A stretch of 64,000 bases of DNA, taken from the IMG/VR virus record IMGVR_UViG_3300040801_004034, positions 1 through 64,000 of that record; one strand, given 5' to 3'. This DNA comes from a virus. Under the pieces are notes generated by a model. That model made no database searches, was not told the origin of the DNA, and saw nothing but the letters and a program-made list of their open reading frames with translations. The position numbers and the translations under genes were made by a program. Positions 37,275-45,011 of the stretch are shown in pieces (within the stretch, counting starts at the first letter, position 1; each line of letters opens with the position of its first letter).

Positions 37275-38054
37275 ATGACACCAGGTAACGAAATTAACGA
37301 CATACCATATTATGGGTATATTTATATGTGGACGGATATTAAACGACAAATGTTCTATATAGGTTCTCATAAAGGCAGCTTTTATGATAGTTATAAAGCT
37401 AGCAATACAAGATTAAAACATGCTATTAGAAAGAGACCAGATACATTCACTGTAAGAGTTATAGAATATGTATGTTGTAATGACCGTCATGAGCTTCATA
37501 AGGTTGAAGAAAAATGGCTTAAATTTTATAATGTCGATGCAAATTATGCTTTCTATAATCATAAAAAAACAGCAAGTGGTGGATCAGGACCATCATCAAG
37601 AAAAGGTTTAACACATAAACAATTTTACGGTGATGATTACATCGATCCAAGAAAGGGTAAAACATTAGAACAAATTTATGGTGATGAAGCTACTGTTGTA
37701 AGGAACCGTTTATCTAAAACATTGCAAGATTATTATATCAAACATGGGCATGGTATCAAAAAAGGCATAACACATGACGGTGTTGATCCTCGTAAAGGTA
37801 AAACATTAGAAGAAATTTATGGTTACAAAAAATATGCAAATCCTCCTAAACCATTTAAGATCATGATATCAATACCTGGTCAGAATAGTGTATATGAAAC
37901 ATTCGAGTCCGAACGAGATTTTTTCAAACGTACATTGTTTGAAGCTACCACACTCGATAAAATTAAAAAAGATAAACGACATACTGTTAAGCGTAGATTA
38001 CCATCAACGAAACATAAATACCCTGTCGGTACTACGTTTTTGTTGTATCCTTAA
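37275..38054 (+). CDS. Free-standing GIY-YIG homing endonuclease
   Basis: Starting at ATG 37275 the protein has 259 residues. The N-terminus has a GIY-YIG core: YYGYIYMWTDIKRQMFYIGS (about residues 14-33), then ERVIEY-like and an E in VEEKWLKFYN. Two NUMOD-like DNA-binding repeats follow: DPRKGKTLEQIYGD and DPRKGKTLEEIYGY. It is on the plus strand between minus-strand sheath and tube-like genes and does not interrupt a reading frame. Its stop overlaps the end of the 38665 gene by 4 bp. It probably targets a neighbouring allele in related phages. Confidence 0.8.
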   Translation: MTPGNEINDIPYYGYIYMWTDIKRQMFYIGSHKGSFYDSYKASNTRLKHAIRKRPDTFTVRVIEYVCCNDRHELHKVEEKWLKFYNVDANYAFYNHKKTASGGSGPSSRKGLTHKQFYGDDYIDPRKGKTLEQIYGDEATVVRNRLSKTLQDYYIKHGHGIKKGITHDGVDPRKGKTLEEIYGYKKYANPPKPFKIMISIPGQNSVYETFESERDFFKRTLFEATTLDKIKKDKRHTVKRRLPSTKHKYPVGTTFLLYP

Positions 38055-38665
38055 ATTAGTTCAATATATAGCTGCGAAAATGCAAACTCAAAAGATGAAT
38101 ACAATTCCGCAGAGTCGTCGTTATCATATGTGTATTCAATTGCACCAACAGATACAGGGAATGCATCTTTGTAAATAAATTTTACAACATTCTTATTATA
38201 TTCATCAATACCATAAACTGTAAATGTCGTCTGGTATTGTTGCGGTGGTGTTGCAGATCGTTTAATTTTACCAACCGTCGGTTTTTGTACGTTTGCAACA
38301 TTATCAGCATCATATACAGAATCTTTCATATCATTCAACAATGATAGCCATCTTTGTAACAACCAATAATTATAATATCTATTATCAACAGGAAATTGTA
38401 CAGTCACATTTTCGTACGGCTCTCTTGTATGTAATGATACCTTCATACTCTGACCAGCATATTTTAAAGTTTCAGAATTTACTTTTGTACTTGGCACTAT
38501 CGTACCCTTAATTGATAGCTGTAGCGAATCAGTTATAATTTCACCTTTATCACTCGTACCAAAATTTTTAGTATTGATATCTCTTAAAGCATCTGGTATA
38601 TCGATAACAAGTCTAAACTTGTCTGTACGTGCTTGGTTAAGCGTTGATTGAATTATCTCCCCCAT
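38051..38665 (-). CDS. Tail tube-like / tail completion protein
   Basis: From ATG 38665 the protein is 204 residues (a GTG at 38674 could add three). It has a tube-fold pattern: ARTDKFRLVIDIPDALRDI at the N-terminus, LQLSIKGTIVPSTKVNSETL in the middle, and a C-terminal series QTTFTVYGIDEYNKNVVKFI with FPVSVGAIEYTYDNDDSAEL. It resembles gp19-like proteins and could be a tube terminator or neck protein. It follows the terminase C-half and overlaps its stop. Confidence 0.6.
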   Translation of the reverse strand: MGEIIQSTLNQARTDKFRLVIDIPDALRDINTKNFGTSDKGEIITDSLQLSIKGTIVPSTKVNSETLKYAGQSMKVSLHTREPYENVTVQFPVDNRYYNYWLLQRWLSLLNDMKDSVYDADNVANVQKPTVGKIKRSATPPQQYQTTFTVYGIDEYNKNVVKFIYKDAFPVSVGAIEYTYDNDDSAELYSSFEFAFSQLYIELI

Positions 38666-39858
38666 TGTGTCCACCCTTGTTGTTCTAACATTGCCATATC
38701 ATCATCTTGCGACATACCATTATTTATAAGAGCTGGCATCACATCATAATGTTCTTCATTTTCATTACTCATATAACCACCTGGTCTCATAAACTCTTTG
38801 ATACCATAATCATGCTCTTCAAGTAGAAGTGGTTTGTTTGCCTCGTCTCTCTCAACCACTGTAAAATATTGTTCAATCACATCATCTATAAGAATGATTA
38901 AATTCCACATCAATCCAGCAACACGGTCATCGTAAAATCCTGATTTAGCTTGCCATTTCCCGTTCTTACCCTTTGTGAATGTTTTAAGTTCATTGATTAA
39001 ATGAATGTCACGGATACTTACAGCACGTACATTAGTGACCCAATGTCTCATGTTTGTTACACCAATATGTTTTGTGTTAGTATGACTAATTATACCATTT
39101 TGTATTGATTTACGTTTTGCTTTACTGGCGCCCCACGATACTATTTTTTCATAGTTGTGAACATTTTTAAGACCATCAACGACCTGTGCACCACTATTAT
39201 TACGTTCGACACAGACTAAAGGCATTCCCCAGTTTTGTAATATCTCATGTACTTTTTCAACAAAATTATACGGTGCTATTTCATTGTTATGATAACAAGC
39301 AACCTGTTTAATTTCTGTAAGATCTGTATAATCAAAAATTTGCACCACACTAGCATCACGCCCTATACCTTCACTTGTATCAACACTTGCAACATAGATT
39401 TTCTCATCACTTGGTTCTTCCCATATCTTATAATGGCCGTTATCATAAACATATTTTGGTTCATATGTGTTCGATTTCAAAAACTCGAACATTTCCTCAT
39501 TAATAGTCTGATCTGATGAATCAATCCACACACAATTATGGCTATACATATCATTTGTATAATATGCTTTAGTACCATCAACATTTACGATATCGTAAAC
39601 AACACGATCACCACATGGGTGTTTCGAAATAACTTTCTGTAAACCACTTAAGGTTTCCACACCTGTACCTAGTAGTATATCGTTAACTCGTTCAAAACCG
39701 TATTCCGTTTTCAACATATGGTCATACGATGCAGTTAGACTATATACACCACAGTTAATTGATATACATGGTTTTGTTTGCTTAGATATACCATAGAATG
39801 TTTTATATCCTTCTTCAGTCAATACTTTCGTATTGTTAATATTTTTAATGAATTCCAT
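38653..39858 (-). CDS. 17: Terminase large subunit gp17, C-terminal half with large C-intein (fractured gene)
   Basis: This gene encodes 401 residues. Residues 1-108 are an unusually long C-intein. It starts NTKVLTEEGYKTFYG, has the block B region YSLTASYDHMLKT, and ends VDGTKAYYTNDMYSHN before Cys109. Residues 109-401 are the C-extein with the nuclease domain: IYVASVDTSEGIGRDASVVQ is the first Asp-containing nuclease motif. The N-half with a short N-intein is at 40660-41562. Joined protein would be about 560 residues (T4 gp17 is 610). The intein halves match the split position of the published AceL-TerL intein as I recall it. Confidence 0.9.
   Translation of the reverse strand: MEFIKNINNTKVLTEEGYKTFYGISKQTKPCISINCGVYSLTASYDHMLKTEYGFERVNDILLGTGVETLSGLQKVISKHPCGDRVVYDIVNVDGTKAYYTNDMYSHNCVWIDSSDQTINEEMFEFLKSNTYEPKYVYDNGHYKIWEEPSDEKIYVASVDTSEGIGRDASVVQIFDYTDLTEIKQVACYHNNEIAPYNFVEKVHEILQNWGMPLVCVERNNSGAQVVDGLKNVHNYEKIVSWGASKAKRKSIQNGIISHTNTKHIGVTNMRHWVTNVRAVSIRDIHLINELKTFTKGKNGKWQAKSGFYDDRVAGLMWNLIILIDDVIEQYFTVVERDEANKPLLLEEHDYGIKEFMRPGGYMSNENEEHYDVMPALINNGMSQDDDMAMLEQQGWTQWGR
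39535..39858 (-). other. C-intein of the split terminase intein (atypical split)
   Basis: 108 codons, containing the usual N-terminal block B and C-terminal blocks F and G. The matching N-intein is only 33 residues, so the break lies near the N-terminus, unlike the gp44 and gp41 inteins here. Confidence 0.85.
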
Positions 39859-40228
39859 CTTTAGTAATATTTAGGTCGTTAATAGGAGTAATACGATCAT
39901 CATATATGATAACGAAATTACAGTTCAGTTCTTCCTGTATATCCTGTTGTCTCATATGGTCCTTTTTCATTTGACCTGGTGTAAGATGATATGGCTCATA
40001 CACCTCAAAAACAGTGTTCGTTTTATGACAATAACCGTCTGGAAAATAAGAGAGTACTCTAAAATTTCTATCTATTTTAATATTTTGATGTTGTTCATAA
40101 TAATCTAATATATCAGATTCTCTGTATCCTTTATTGATGAATGATGTTATACCTCTCTGTCGTTTTATATTTTGACATTTTTTACCATTTTGTTTATATT
40201 GTGAATTCCATGCGACGATGATATTCAA
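39845..40228 (-). CDS. Endonuclease C-terminal ORF in the fractured terminase (possible frameshift)
   Basis: The 127-codon frame would start with TTG at 40228. It contains SYFPDGYCHKTNTVFEVYEP, then a KKDHMRQQDIQEELNCNFVI segment, resembling a Vsr-type nuclease core with an acidic metal-binding site. It overlaps ORF 40194-40721 by 35 bp in another frame. The two are probably pieces of one endonuclease: the first has DNA-binding and zinc motifs, the second the nuclease domain. Its end overlaps the start of the terminase C-half by 14 bp. Confidence 0.6.
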   Translation of the reverse strand: MNIIVAWNSQYKQNGKKCQNIKRQRGITSFINKGYRESDILDYYEQHQNIKIDRNFRVLSYFPDGYCHKTNTVFEVYEPYHLTPGQMKKDHMRQQDIQEELNCNFVIIYDDRITPINDLNITKDGIH

Positions 40229-40721
40229 GATAATGTTTCCTCCAATCGTTCCCGTATGTATACATGAAATGTTCTCGTTTGTTTGGCATTATTCTGCACT
40301 TACCGCAGTATGCTTTTTCTTTAAATTGCTGTGTAGCAGCGTCCCATGTAATTTTCGAACCGCATTTACAATAGTATTTTCTCGGTATATCACCACCACA
40401 AAAACCTAATATAAACAAATGCGCAGAAAAACTCTTCGTTTTGAGTTTATCATGATATTCTATACCGTAATGTTGCACGCTTTTGAATAATGAAATATCA
40501 TCCTTTTGCATTTTTCTATTACCAGATTTACCGAGATATTTTTTCCAATTATCATCTTCTGATAGCATACTAATAGTTTTTTGCTTACTATATAATTGTG
40601 CTTGTTCTAATCGGTTTTTTTGTGTTGTATACCAATTTGTTGTTATTTCACTCTGGTTTTCATTTGCTTTCGCACTGTAGTCTTTCGTAAAGTTCTTCGA
40701 TTGTTTGGGTATATTGTTCAT
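40194..40721 (-). CDS. Homing endonuclease N-terminal ORF in the fractured terminase
   Basis: The 175-residue product starts inside the N-intein coding region at ATG 40721. ATTAAGTA (40728-40735) lies 6 nt upstream. It is Lys-rich and has a four-cysteine zinc-ribbon-like motif (YYCKCGSKITW, then AYCGKCRIM). It lacks a nuclease core, which appears in the +1-shifted frame downstream. It is either a DNA-binding part of a frameshifted enzyme or a separate partner. Confidence 0.6.
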   Translation of the reverse strand: MNNIPKQSKNFTKDYSAKANENQSEITTNWYTTQKNRLEQAQLYSKQKTISMLSEDDNWKKYLGKSGNRKMQKDDISLFKSVQHYGIEYHDKLKTKSFSAHLFILGFCGGDIPRKYYCKCGSKITWDAATQQFKEKAYCGKCRIMPNKREHFMYTYGNDWRKHYLEYHRRMEFTI

Positions 40722-41562
40722 TTTTATTACTTAATCGAACAAGAGTGTTTCCAGCGCAACAACCAAATTCTTGATCAAACGCTTCTTCACTATCCATACT
40801 AGCTTTTGTAAGCTTTACCCATGCATCATCTCTACCAGGTACTTCATTCCAAAGCACCTTATCACATGCCCAACCATTTGTGTTGTTTTCTGCACCAGTG
40901 AAAAGCTTGTAAAATAAGTTGTCAGTACCATTTGCAGTAGATGCTATAAAAATCTTAGATTTCTTAGAAGATGAAATAACAGGGTATACAGATGACCAGA
41001 ACGGCTTCATAATATGTGGTTCAACGAAAGCCATTTCGTCAATAATAAGAGTACCAACTGCTTGACCACGAGCTGCAGTACCTGTTGTTGTCGAAATATT
41101 AATCTGACTACCATTACTCAATTCAACTGATGTCTTACCATAAGCAACAACACCAGGCTTTAACCAGTTTGGCAATTCTTCGTATGCAAGTCTAACACGA
41201 CCGAGAATTTCAATAGCTGTATCCTCTTTATTTGCTACAATAAGAATACGTTGGTCTTTTTGAAAGCAAGCCACCCATAAAGCGTATATTGTAAAGAGTG
41301 TTGTTTTACCAATCTGTCTAGATGCTAATAATATAAAGAAACGATTTTTGACCATCTTCCTAAGAACCCGGTCCTGAAATTTATGAAGCGTGATAGGTTT
41401 TCTACCTTCGTCAACATTAATAATAGTAAAAAACTTTGAGAAAAAATGAATATCATTTTTTGCTTTAATCAGATCACGCATCATCTCTGGTGTATAATCG
41501 TGTTCAGCTCTCGCGGTAGGCAAATTAGGATTATTTTTGTATGACTGTGTATTTTGCGACAT
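40660..41562 (-). CDS. 17: Terminase large subunit gp17, N-terminal half with short N-intein (fractured gene)
   Basis: The 300-residue protein has residues 1-267 as the ATPase N-extein. It shows LASRQIGKTTLF (Walker A, about 79-90), a typical adenine-binding Gln region around LHKFQDRVL and TLIIDEMAFVE (Walker B). It ends at FDQEFG, where T4-like terminases continue with CEF. The next 33 residues (CCAGNTLVRLSN, ending TIEELYERLQ then CESK) form a short N-intein. The C-half is at 38653-39858. Terminase packages DNA into proheads, so protein trans-splicing would be required for virion production. The gene is divergent from the 41581 gene. Confidence 0.9.
   Translation of the reverse strand: MSQNTQSYKNNPNLPTARAEHDYTPEMMRDLIKAKNDIHFFSKFFTIINVDEGRKPITLHKFQDRVLRKMVKNRFFILLASRQIGKTTLFTIYALWVACFQKDQRILIVANKEDTAIEILGRVRLAYEELPNWLKPGVVAYGKTSVELSNGSQINISTTTGTAARGQAVGTLIIDEMAFVEPHIMKPFWSSVYPVISSSKKSKIFIASTANGTDNLFYKLFTGAENNTNGWACDKVLWNEVPGRDDAWVKLTKASMDSEEAFDQEFGCCAGNTLVRLSNKNEQYTQTIEELYERLQCESK
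40663..40761 (-). other. N-intein of the split terminase intein (33 residues)
   Basis: The fragment starts at the Cys of CCAGNTLV and ends with a stop. Its coding sequence also carries the late-type promoter and start codon of the inserted endonuclease. Confidence 0.8.
40728..40735 (-). promoter_or_regulatory. Late-type promoter ATTAAGTA of the terminase endonuclease, inside intein codons
   Basis: ATTAAGTA (minus strand) is part of codons for Arg-Leu-Ser-Asn of the N-intein. Spacer ATAAAA, then ATG at 40721. It uses the TAAGTA variant found at 45941 and 62008. Confidence 0.55.
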
Positions 41563-41567
41563 AGGCG

Positions 41568-41575
41568 TATAAATA
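41568..41575 (+). promoter_or_regulatory. Exact T4 late promoter TATAAATA, 5 nt before the 41581 start
   Basis: TATAAATA, spacer TTTAC, then ATG. It is part of the palindrome TAAATATTTA, which also places TGTAAATA on the minus strand upstream of gp17. Confidence 0.8.
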
Positions 41576-41580
41576 TTTAC

Positions 41581-42438
41581 ATGAGCAATACAAATTCACT
41601 AGTTGATATATGGGACAGATACCAAAATGGTGTTATTTCAGAAAAGTTTGTACCACAAAAGGAAACAAAACATGGTACAAAACCTGGTAAGGGACCAAAT
41701 AATCTAAACAGCGATAAAAACAAAGGTATATATAAGCAAGATACAACTGGACCTAATGCACAGGAGGATAGTCTTAAGAAGCCTATTGACCCTAAAAACG
41801 CTAAGGAAGAAGACGAACTTTATGACTCTGATAAGTTTTCTTCAGAAAAATATGACGAAAGTGTTGAAAAAGTAGATAGTGATATGATAAATAATTGTAT
41901 GGCAAAGAAAACACAATTTGATAAACTCTTCGAAATGGTTACTGGCGACGGTGATGATTTTTCAATCGGTAATGAACCAGAAGTTGATATGGAGCTCGAT
42001 GCTCTTGGTATTGACGATGAAGGTGGCGATGGTGATGGTGAAGATGTAACAATCACTATTTCAAGTCAAGCTGTTGAATGCTTACGAGAAATCTTAGCAC
42101 AGATCGACGGTGACGAAGAAGGTGATGATGAATTCGGAGACGAAGATGGTGGTGATGATGAATTCGGTGATGATGAAGATGATAATGAAGATCCATTTGG
42201 TGAAGCTGTTGAATCACAAGATGTACCAGACTCAGCAGGTATGAAACTTCAAGACAAGAACAACAAGGTTAATGCACCGGGTTACAAACAAAGCGGTGGA
42301 AAAGCATCTGGTAAGATCAAGAAATCAGACGATGAAGGTTCTGATGTAAGTGATTCAGATGGTAAGAAAATGCAAGACAAAAACAACAAGGTGAAGTCAA
42401 ATAAGACATCAACAGTTGGTAAGTCACTTTTTGATTAA
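41581..42438 (+). CDS. Acidic hypothetical virion/assembly protein
   Basis: From ATG 41581 the protein has 285 residues. The N-terminal half is basic and helical; residues about 120-210 are very acidic (GDEEGDDEFGDEDGGDDEFG). The C-terminus carries two copies of KxQDKNNKV (LQDKNNKVNAPGY and MQDKNNKVKSNK) and ends TVGKSLFD. Its location opposite terminase and upstream of gp14, and its late promoter, suggest a packaging or head-related role such as a scaffold. This is inferred. An intrinsic terminator follows. Confidence 0.65.
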   Translation: MSNTNSLVDIWDRYQNGVISEKFVPQKETKHGTKPGKGPNNLNSDKNKGIYKQDTTGPNAQEDSLKKPIDPKNAKEEDELYDSDKFSSEKYDESVEKVDSDMINNCMAKKTQFDKLFEMVTGDGDDFSIGNEPEVDMELDALGIDDEGGDGDGEDVTITISSQAVECLREILAQIDGDEEGDDEFGDEDGGDDEFGDDEDDNEDPFGEAVESQDVPDSAGMKLQDKNNKVNAPGYKQSGGKASGKIKKSDDEGSDVSDSDGKKMQDKNNKVKSNKTSTVGKSLFD

Positions 42439-42459
42439 TCTTTAAGCCATAAACAATTT

Positions 42460-42494
42460 AATACTCTACATTTCACGATGTAGAGTATTTTTTT
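42460..42494 (+). terminator. Intrinsic terminator after the acidic protein gene
   Basis: AATACTCTACAT / ATGTAGAGTATT forms a 12-bp stem with a 6-nt loop, followed by five Ts. The next late promoter begins 2 nt downstream at 42496. Confidence 0.9.
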
Positions 42495-42495
42495 G

Positions 42496-42503
42496 TATAA
42501 ATA
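42496..42503 (+). promoter_or_regulatory. Exact T4 late promoter TATAAATA, 5 nt before the 42509 start
   Basis: TATAAATA, spacer TATAG/TT region of 5 nt, then GTG. Initiation at the usual distance would place the transcript end at the GTG. Confidence 0.8.
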
Positions 42504-42508
42504 TAGTT

Positions 42509-42853
42509 GTGGATAAGTTTGATAAATTTTTCAATGATAGACAATCATCGACATCACTCGGTAATATAAAGCAACCGAACTCACCTGACTACTATAAACG
42601 TCATGAAAACAAACACATGAAAGGTATCGGTAAGGATGTAGCTGATTATGCTAAGAAGAGTGGAAACACATCAGAACGAAAAATAGACAATATTAAAAAA
42701 CGTGGTGGTCAAACTGCATTAGCTCCACAAGATGTACAATATGTTCAAAAGACATATGTCTTGGATCTCCCTCAACTAGGTCAGTCTAAGCAGCTTGGTA
42801 ACACAGGTGTAACTATCACAAACAACAATAACACATATTTCATATCTAAATGA
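42509..42853 (+). CDS. Hypothetical protein upstream of the neck gene
   Basis: Start GTG at 42509 gives 114 residues. It is Lys/Gln/Asn-rich and helical (DYAKKSGNTSERKIDNIKKR). Its stop overlaps the gp14 ATG (ATGA), so the two are translationally coupled and likely act together in neck assembly. No domain recognised. Confidence 0.65.
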   Translation: MDKFDKFFNDRQSSTSLGNIKQPNSPDYYKRHENKHMKGIGKDVADYAKKSGNTSERKIDNIKKRGGQTALAPQDVQYVQKTYVLDLPQLGQSKQLGNTGVTITNNNNTYFISK

Positions 42854-43635
42854 GTTCAATAGATTTCAACAACTGCTATCCTGGTATGGTTCAAGATGAT
42901 GAGACATGCTTCAGATTTACTGACAAATCGGTACAAGAGAATGAACGTACTATTTATGATAATGCTTGGAGAGAAGAGATAAACAAGTACGGCATTCAAG
43001 TAAACTACTATGTAAATACATTCACTACACTTTCAGCAGATAATATCTATGGTGAACAAACAACACAAGTATTTTCTGAACCGCGTACGATTAAGATCGG
43101 TGCTGAACTTAATGATGATGCTGTGACATTGTCGAGATTTGGATATGAAAGTGATGATCTTATATCTGCTATGATACATATCAAAACGTTCGAAACAGTA
43201 TTCGGATCATTAAGATCTGTCTACAACAAACAGAATAGTTTGATAGAACCTAAAGCAGGTGATGTATTTCAACTCACGGAATATGGAGATGATAGACCGG
43301 GAGGACGTCAAGCAAAATATTTTGAAATTACAGAACGTCTTGATCAGGCAATAGCTGAAATTAACCAGCTTCAAGGACATTTCGTGTTTAGAATCAAAGC
43401 TAAACGTCTTGATTATTCATATGAACCTGGCATTCCATTCAACAGTGTTGTTGATGGTGTTTCTGGTAACCAACAAATTTACGAAGATACATTTACTGGT
43501 AGATTATCTGGTGGTACACATCCAGAAACAGAAGGTAAGAAAGAGAACTACGGTCAATATGACGCTGACAAAAACAGCTTCAATATATTTGATATGGATT
43601 CAGAAGATCGTGGAGACCAATACGGTAGATATTAA
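42850..43635 (+). CDS. 14: Neck protein gp14-like
   Basis: The 261-residue protein (T4 gp14 is 256) has the family segment INKYGIQVNYYVNTFTTLSA, then DNIYGEQTTQVFSEPRTI and a FGYESDDLISAMI region. A later segment EPKAGDVFQLTEYGDDRPGG resembles the gp14 core. gp14 with gp13 forms the connector between head and tail. The end converges on a small minus-strand zinc-binding gene with a 4-bp overlap. Confidence 0.75.
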   Translation: MSSIDFNNCYPGMVQDDETCFRFTDKSVQENERTIYDNAWREEINKYGIQVNYYVNTFTTLSADNIYGEQTTQVFSEPRTIKIGAELNDDAVTLSRFGYESDDLISAMIHIKTFETVFGSLRSVYNKQNSLIEPKAGDVFQLTEYGDDRPGGRQAKYFEITERLDQAIAEINQLQGHFVFRIKAKRLDYSYEPGIPFNSVVDGVSGNQQIYEDTFTGRLSGGTHPETEGKKENYGQYDADKNSFNIFDMDSEDRGDQYGRY

Positions 43636-43769
43636 TCTAGTTCGTTTTCAGCTAACCAGTATTCAAAAGCGCATTCATCGCAATAGCACTGACCTTCTGG
43701 TAACCAGTTTGGATTGAAATCCTCATCACCGCATGATTCACATGCATCTGGTTCTTCTAGATCAATCAT
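43632..43769 (-). CDS. Small zinc-binding-like protein (45 residues)
   Basis: A 45-residue frame begins ATG 43769 (sharing bases with the upstream stop) and ends TTA (43632-43634). It has CESCGD and then CYCDECAFEYW, a Cys-x2-Cys / Cys-x-Cys-x2-Cys pattern typical of small zinc ribbons. It is just below the usual ORF-length cut-off. It is the last gene of the 45364-43632 minus-strand operon. Confidence 0.6.
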   Translation of the reverse strand: MIDLEEPDACESCGDEDFNPNWLPEGQCYCDECAFEYWLAENELD

Positions 43770-43984
43770 TACACACCTTTGAATTTATCAATTATTTCAT
43801 CAGCAATAATTGTGTTATCGAACGTTACTTCCGAAACGAGCTTACCATTGCTATAAAAGACATAGATAAACTTACCATCTTGTCTTCTTATATTACGAAG
43901 CACCATGTCGACTCCTTTTGGAAAGTCTTTATGGTGCTTTATATCATTTTTAAATTTTGCTCCAGGGATATATTTCATCGTCAT
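43769..43984 (-). CDS. Small hypothetical protein
   Basis: About 71 residues from ATG 43984 (43978 and a GTG at 43990 are alternatives). It has basic and aromatic beta-like sequence (RRQDGKFIYVFYSNGKLVSE) and a helical end (IIADEIIDKFKGV). It overlaps genes on both sides, typical of a compact operon. Function unknown. Confidence 0.55.
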   Translation of the reverse strand: MTMKYIPGAKFKNDIKHHKDFPKGVDMVLRNIRRQDGKFIYVFYSNGKLVSEVTFDNTIIADEIIDKFKGV

Positions 43985-44249
43985 CAACACCGCTTCGATA
44001 TCGGTTTATATTATATTTCATATCACCGAAACGCTCTTCAACGTATTTTTGTAAGGCTCCCGGTTTAATCCATGATGTGCTTTTATCTGTATTTACACCA
44101 ACTCTTTCAGCATGAGCGGCAGCTAGATTTACACCCTCGTATAAGCATGCAAATCTAGCAATAAAACCATCACCATATGATTCTTCAGCATCGTTTTTTA
44201 GTCCTTGTTGTTTAGCTAGTTCGATACTATTGTTCATCTGTTTTTTCAT
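43950..44249 (-). CDS. Small hypothetical helical protein
   Basis: The 99-residue protein (ATG 44249, or 44237) has an Ala-rich helix (NLAAAHAERVGVNTD) and an acidic tail. It overlaps the upstream gene stop by 11-23 bp. No domain is recognised. Confidence 0.55.
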   Translation of the reverse strand: MKKQMNNSIELAKQQGLKNDAEESYGDGFIARFACLYEGVNLAAAHAERVGVNTDKSTSWIKPGALQKYVEERFGDMKYNINRYRSGVDDDEIYPWSKI

Positions 44250-44649
44250 GTAATGATTGTAACAGAGTTCCTAATATCTTATAATCAAGTGTATTATCAT
44301 CATTGATTTTAAGAGCTATCAATTGTTCACGAACACTACGTAAATTATTCAATAGCATCTTTTTACATGAATTATTGAATGTAGCTGTTTTATCATCTGT
44401 GTTATTTGTTTGAAATGTATTATAAATCTGTTCCTCAATTAAATTGAAAATTATCTTGATCGTAGCTGTCTGCACTTTTTGGTTTTTAGAAAGAACCTTC
44501 CCAGCTAAAATATTATCATACTGTTCCATCGGTACAAATTTCTTCAGCAACTTAATAATATCGTCGATACTAGGTGTTTCTGGTTCTTCAACCGGTCGAT
44601 CTAATATTGTTGTCGGTACCTCTCTAGTAATCTTATCTAATTCGCTCAT
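44227..44649 (-). CDS. Hypothetical helical protein
   Basis: The 140-residue protein has an acidic, Pro/Glu-containing start (DRPVEEPETPSIDDIIKLLK) and several helices. Its start overlaps the upstream stop (ATGA). No enzyme motif is visible. Possibly an assembly factor; function unknown. Confidence 0.6.
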   Translation of the reverse strand: MSELDKITREVPTTILDRPVEEPETPSIDDIIKLLKKFVPMEQYDNILAGKVLSKNQKVQTATIKIIFNLIEEQIYNTFQTNNTDDKTATFNNSCKKMLLNNLRSVREQLIALKINDDNTLDYKILGTLLQSLHEKTDEQ

Positions 44650-45011
44650 TTCTTTGTATAAATCGGAGTAGTCTTAAGCGCTGTATTAATCGATAACATT
44701 GATTGAACTTTACGCTCACATCGTTCACATTCATATTCAACATCTTCATTGAGTGATACTTCAACGTTCTGTACATGATTTTGACCACATGGGCATGATA
44801 GTGGCTTAAGAGATTTGATTTTTGATGATTCAATATCAGCTTGAATTTCAGCTGCTTGCTTTTTGAGCCGGTTTATGTAAAGTGTTCTAATACCTGACCA
44901 GATCAAAAACTGTAAAATCGTTGCAACTATGAACACGGGTATAAATTGTTCTTGGAAAAGGAATGCAAAGCATGTACTAATACCAAGCGTTATTAAAATG
45001 GATTGTATCAT
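44646..45011 (-). CDS. Membrane-anchored zinc-ribbon protein
   Basis: The 121-residue protein has two hydrophobic N-terminal segments (LITLGISTCFAFLF and VFIVATILQFLIW), then a soluble zinc-ribbon-like domain with LSCPCGQNH and YECERCERKV. It appears to be an inner-membrane protein with a cytoplasmic zinc-binding part. Its role is not known; it is cotranscribed with neighbours of unknown function. Confidence 0.6.
   Translation of the reverse strand: MIQSILITLGISTCFAFLFQEQFIPVFIVATILQFLIWSGIRTLYINRLKKQAAEIQADIESSKIKSLKPLSCPCGQNHVQNVEVSLNEDVEYECERCERKVQSMLSINTALKTTPIYTKK

Noticed and set aside
40660-41562. Group I intron instead of intein in the terminase
   Set aside because: The flanking fragments carry intein blocks A, B, F and G with Cys and Asn at the splice points, and frames are open through the joints.
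41820-42056. Minus-strand ORF opposite the acidic protein
   Set aside because: Ser/Pro-rich complement of Asp/Glu codons; no start signal and opposite to a supported gene.
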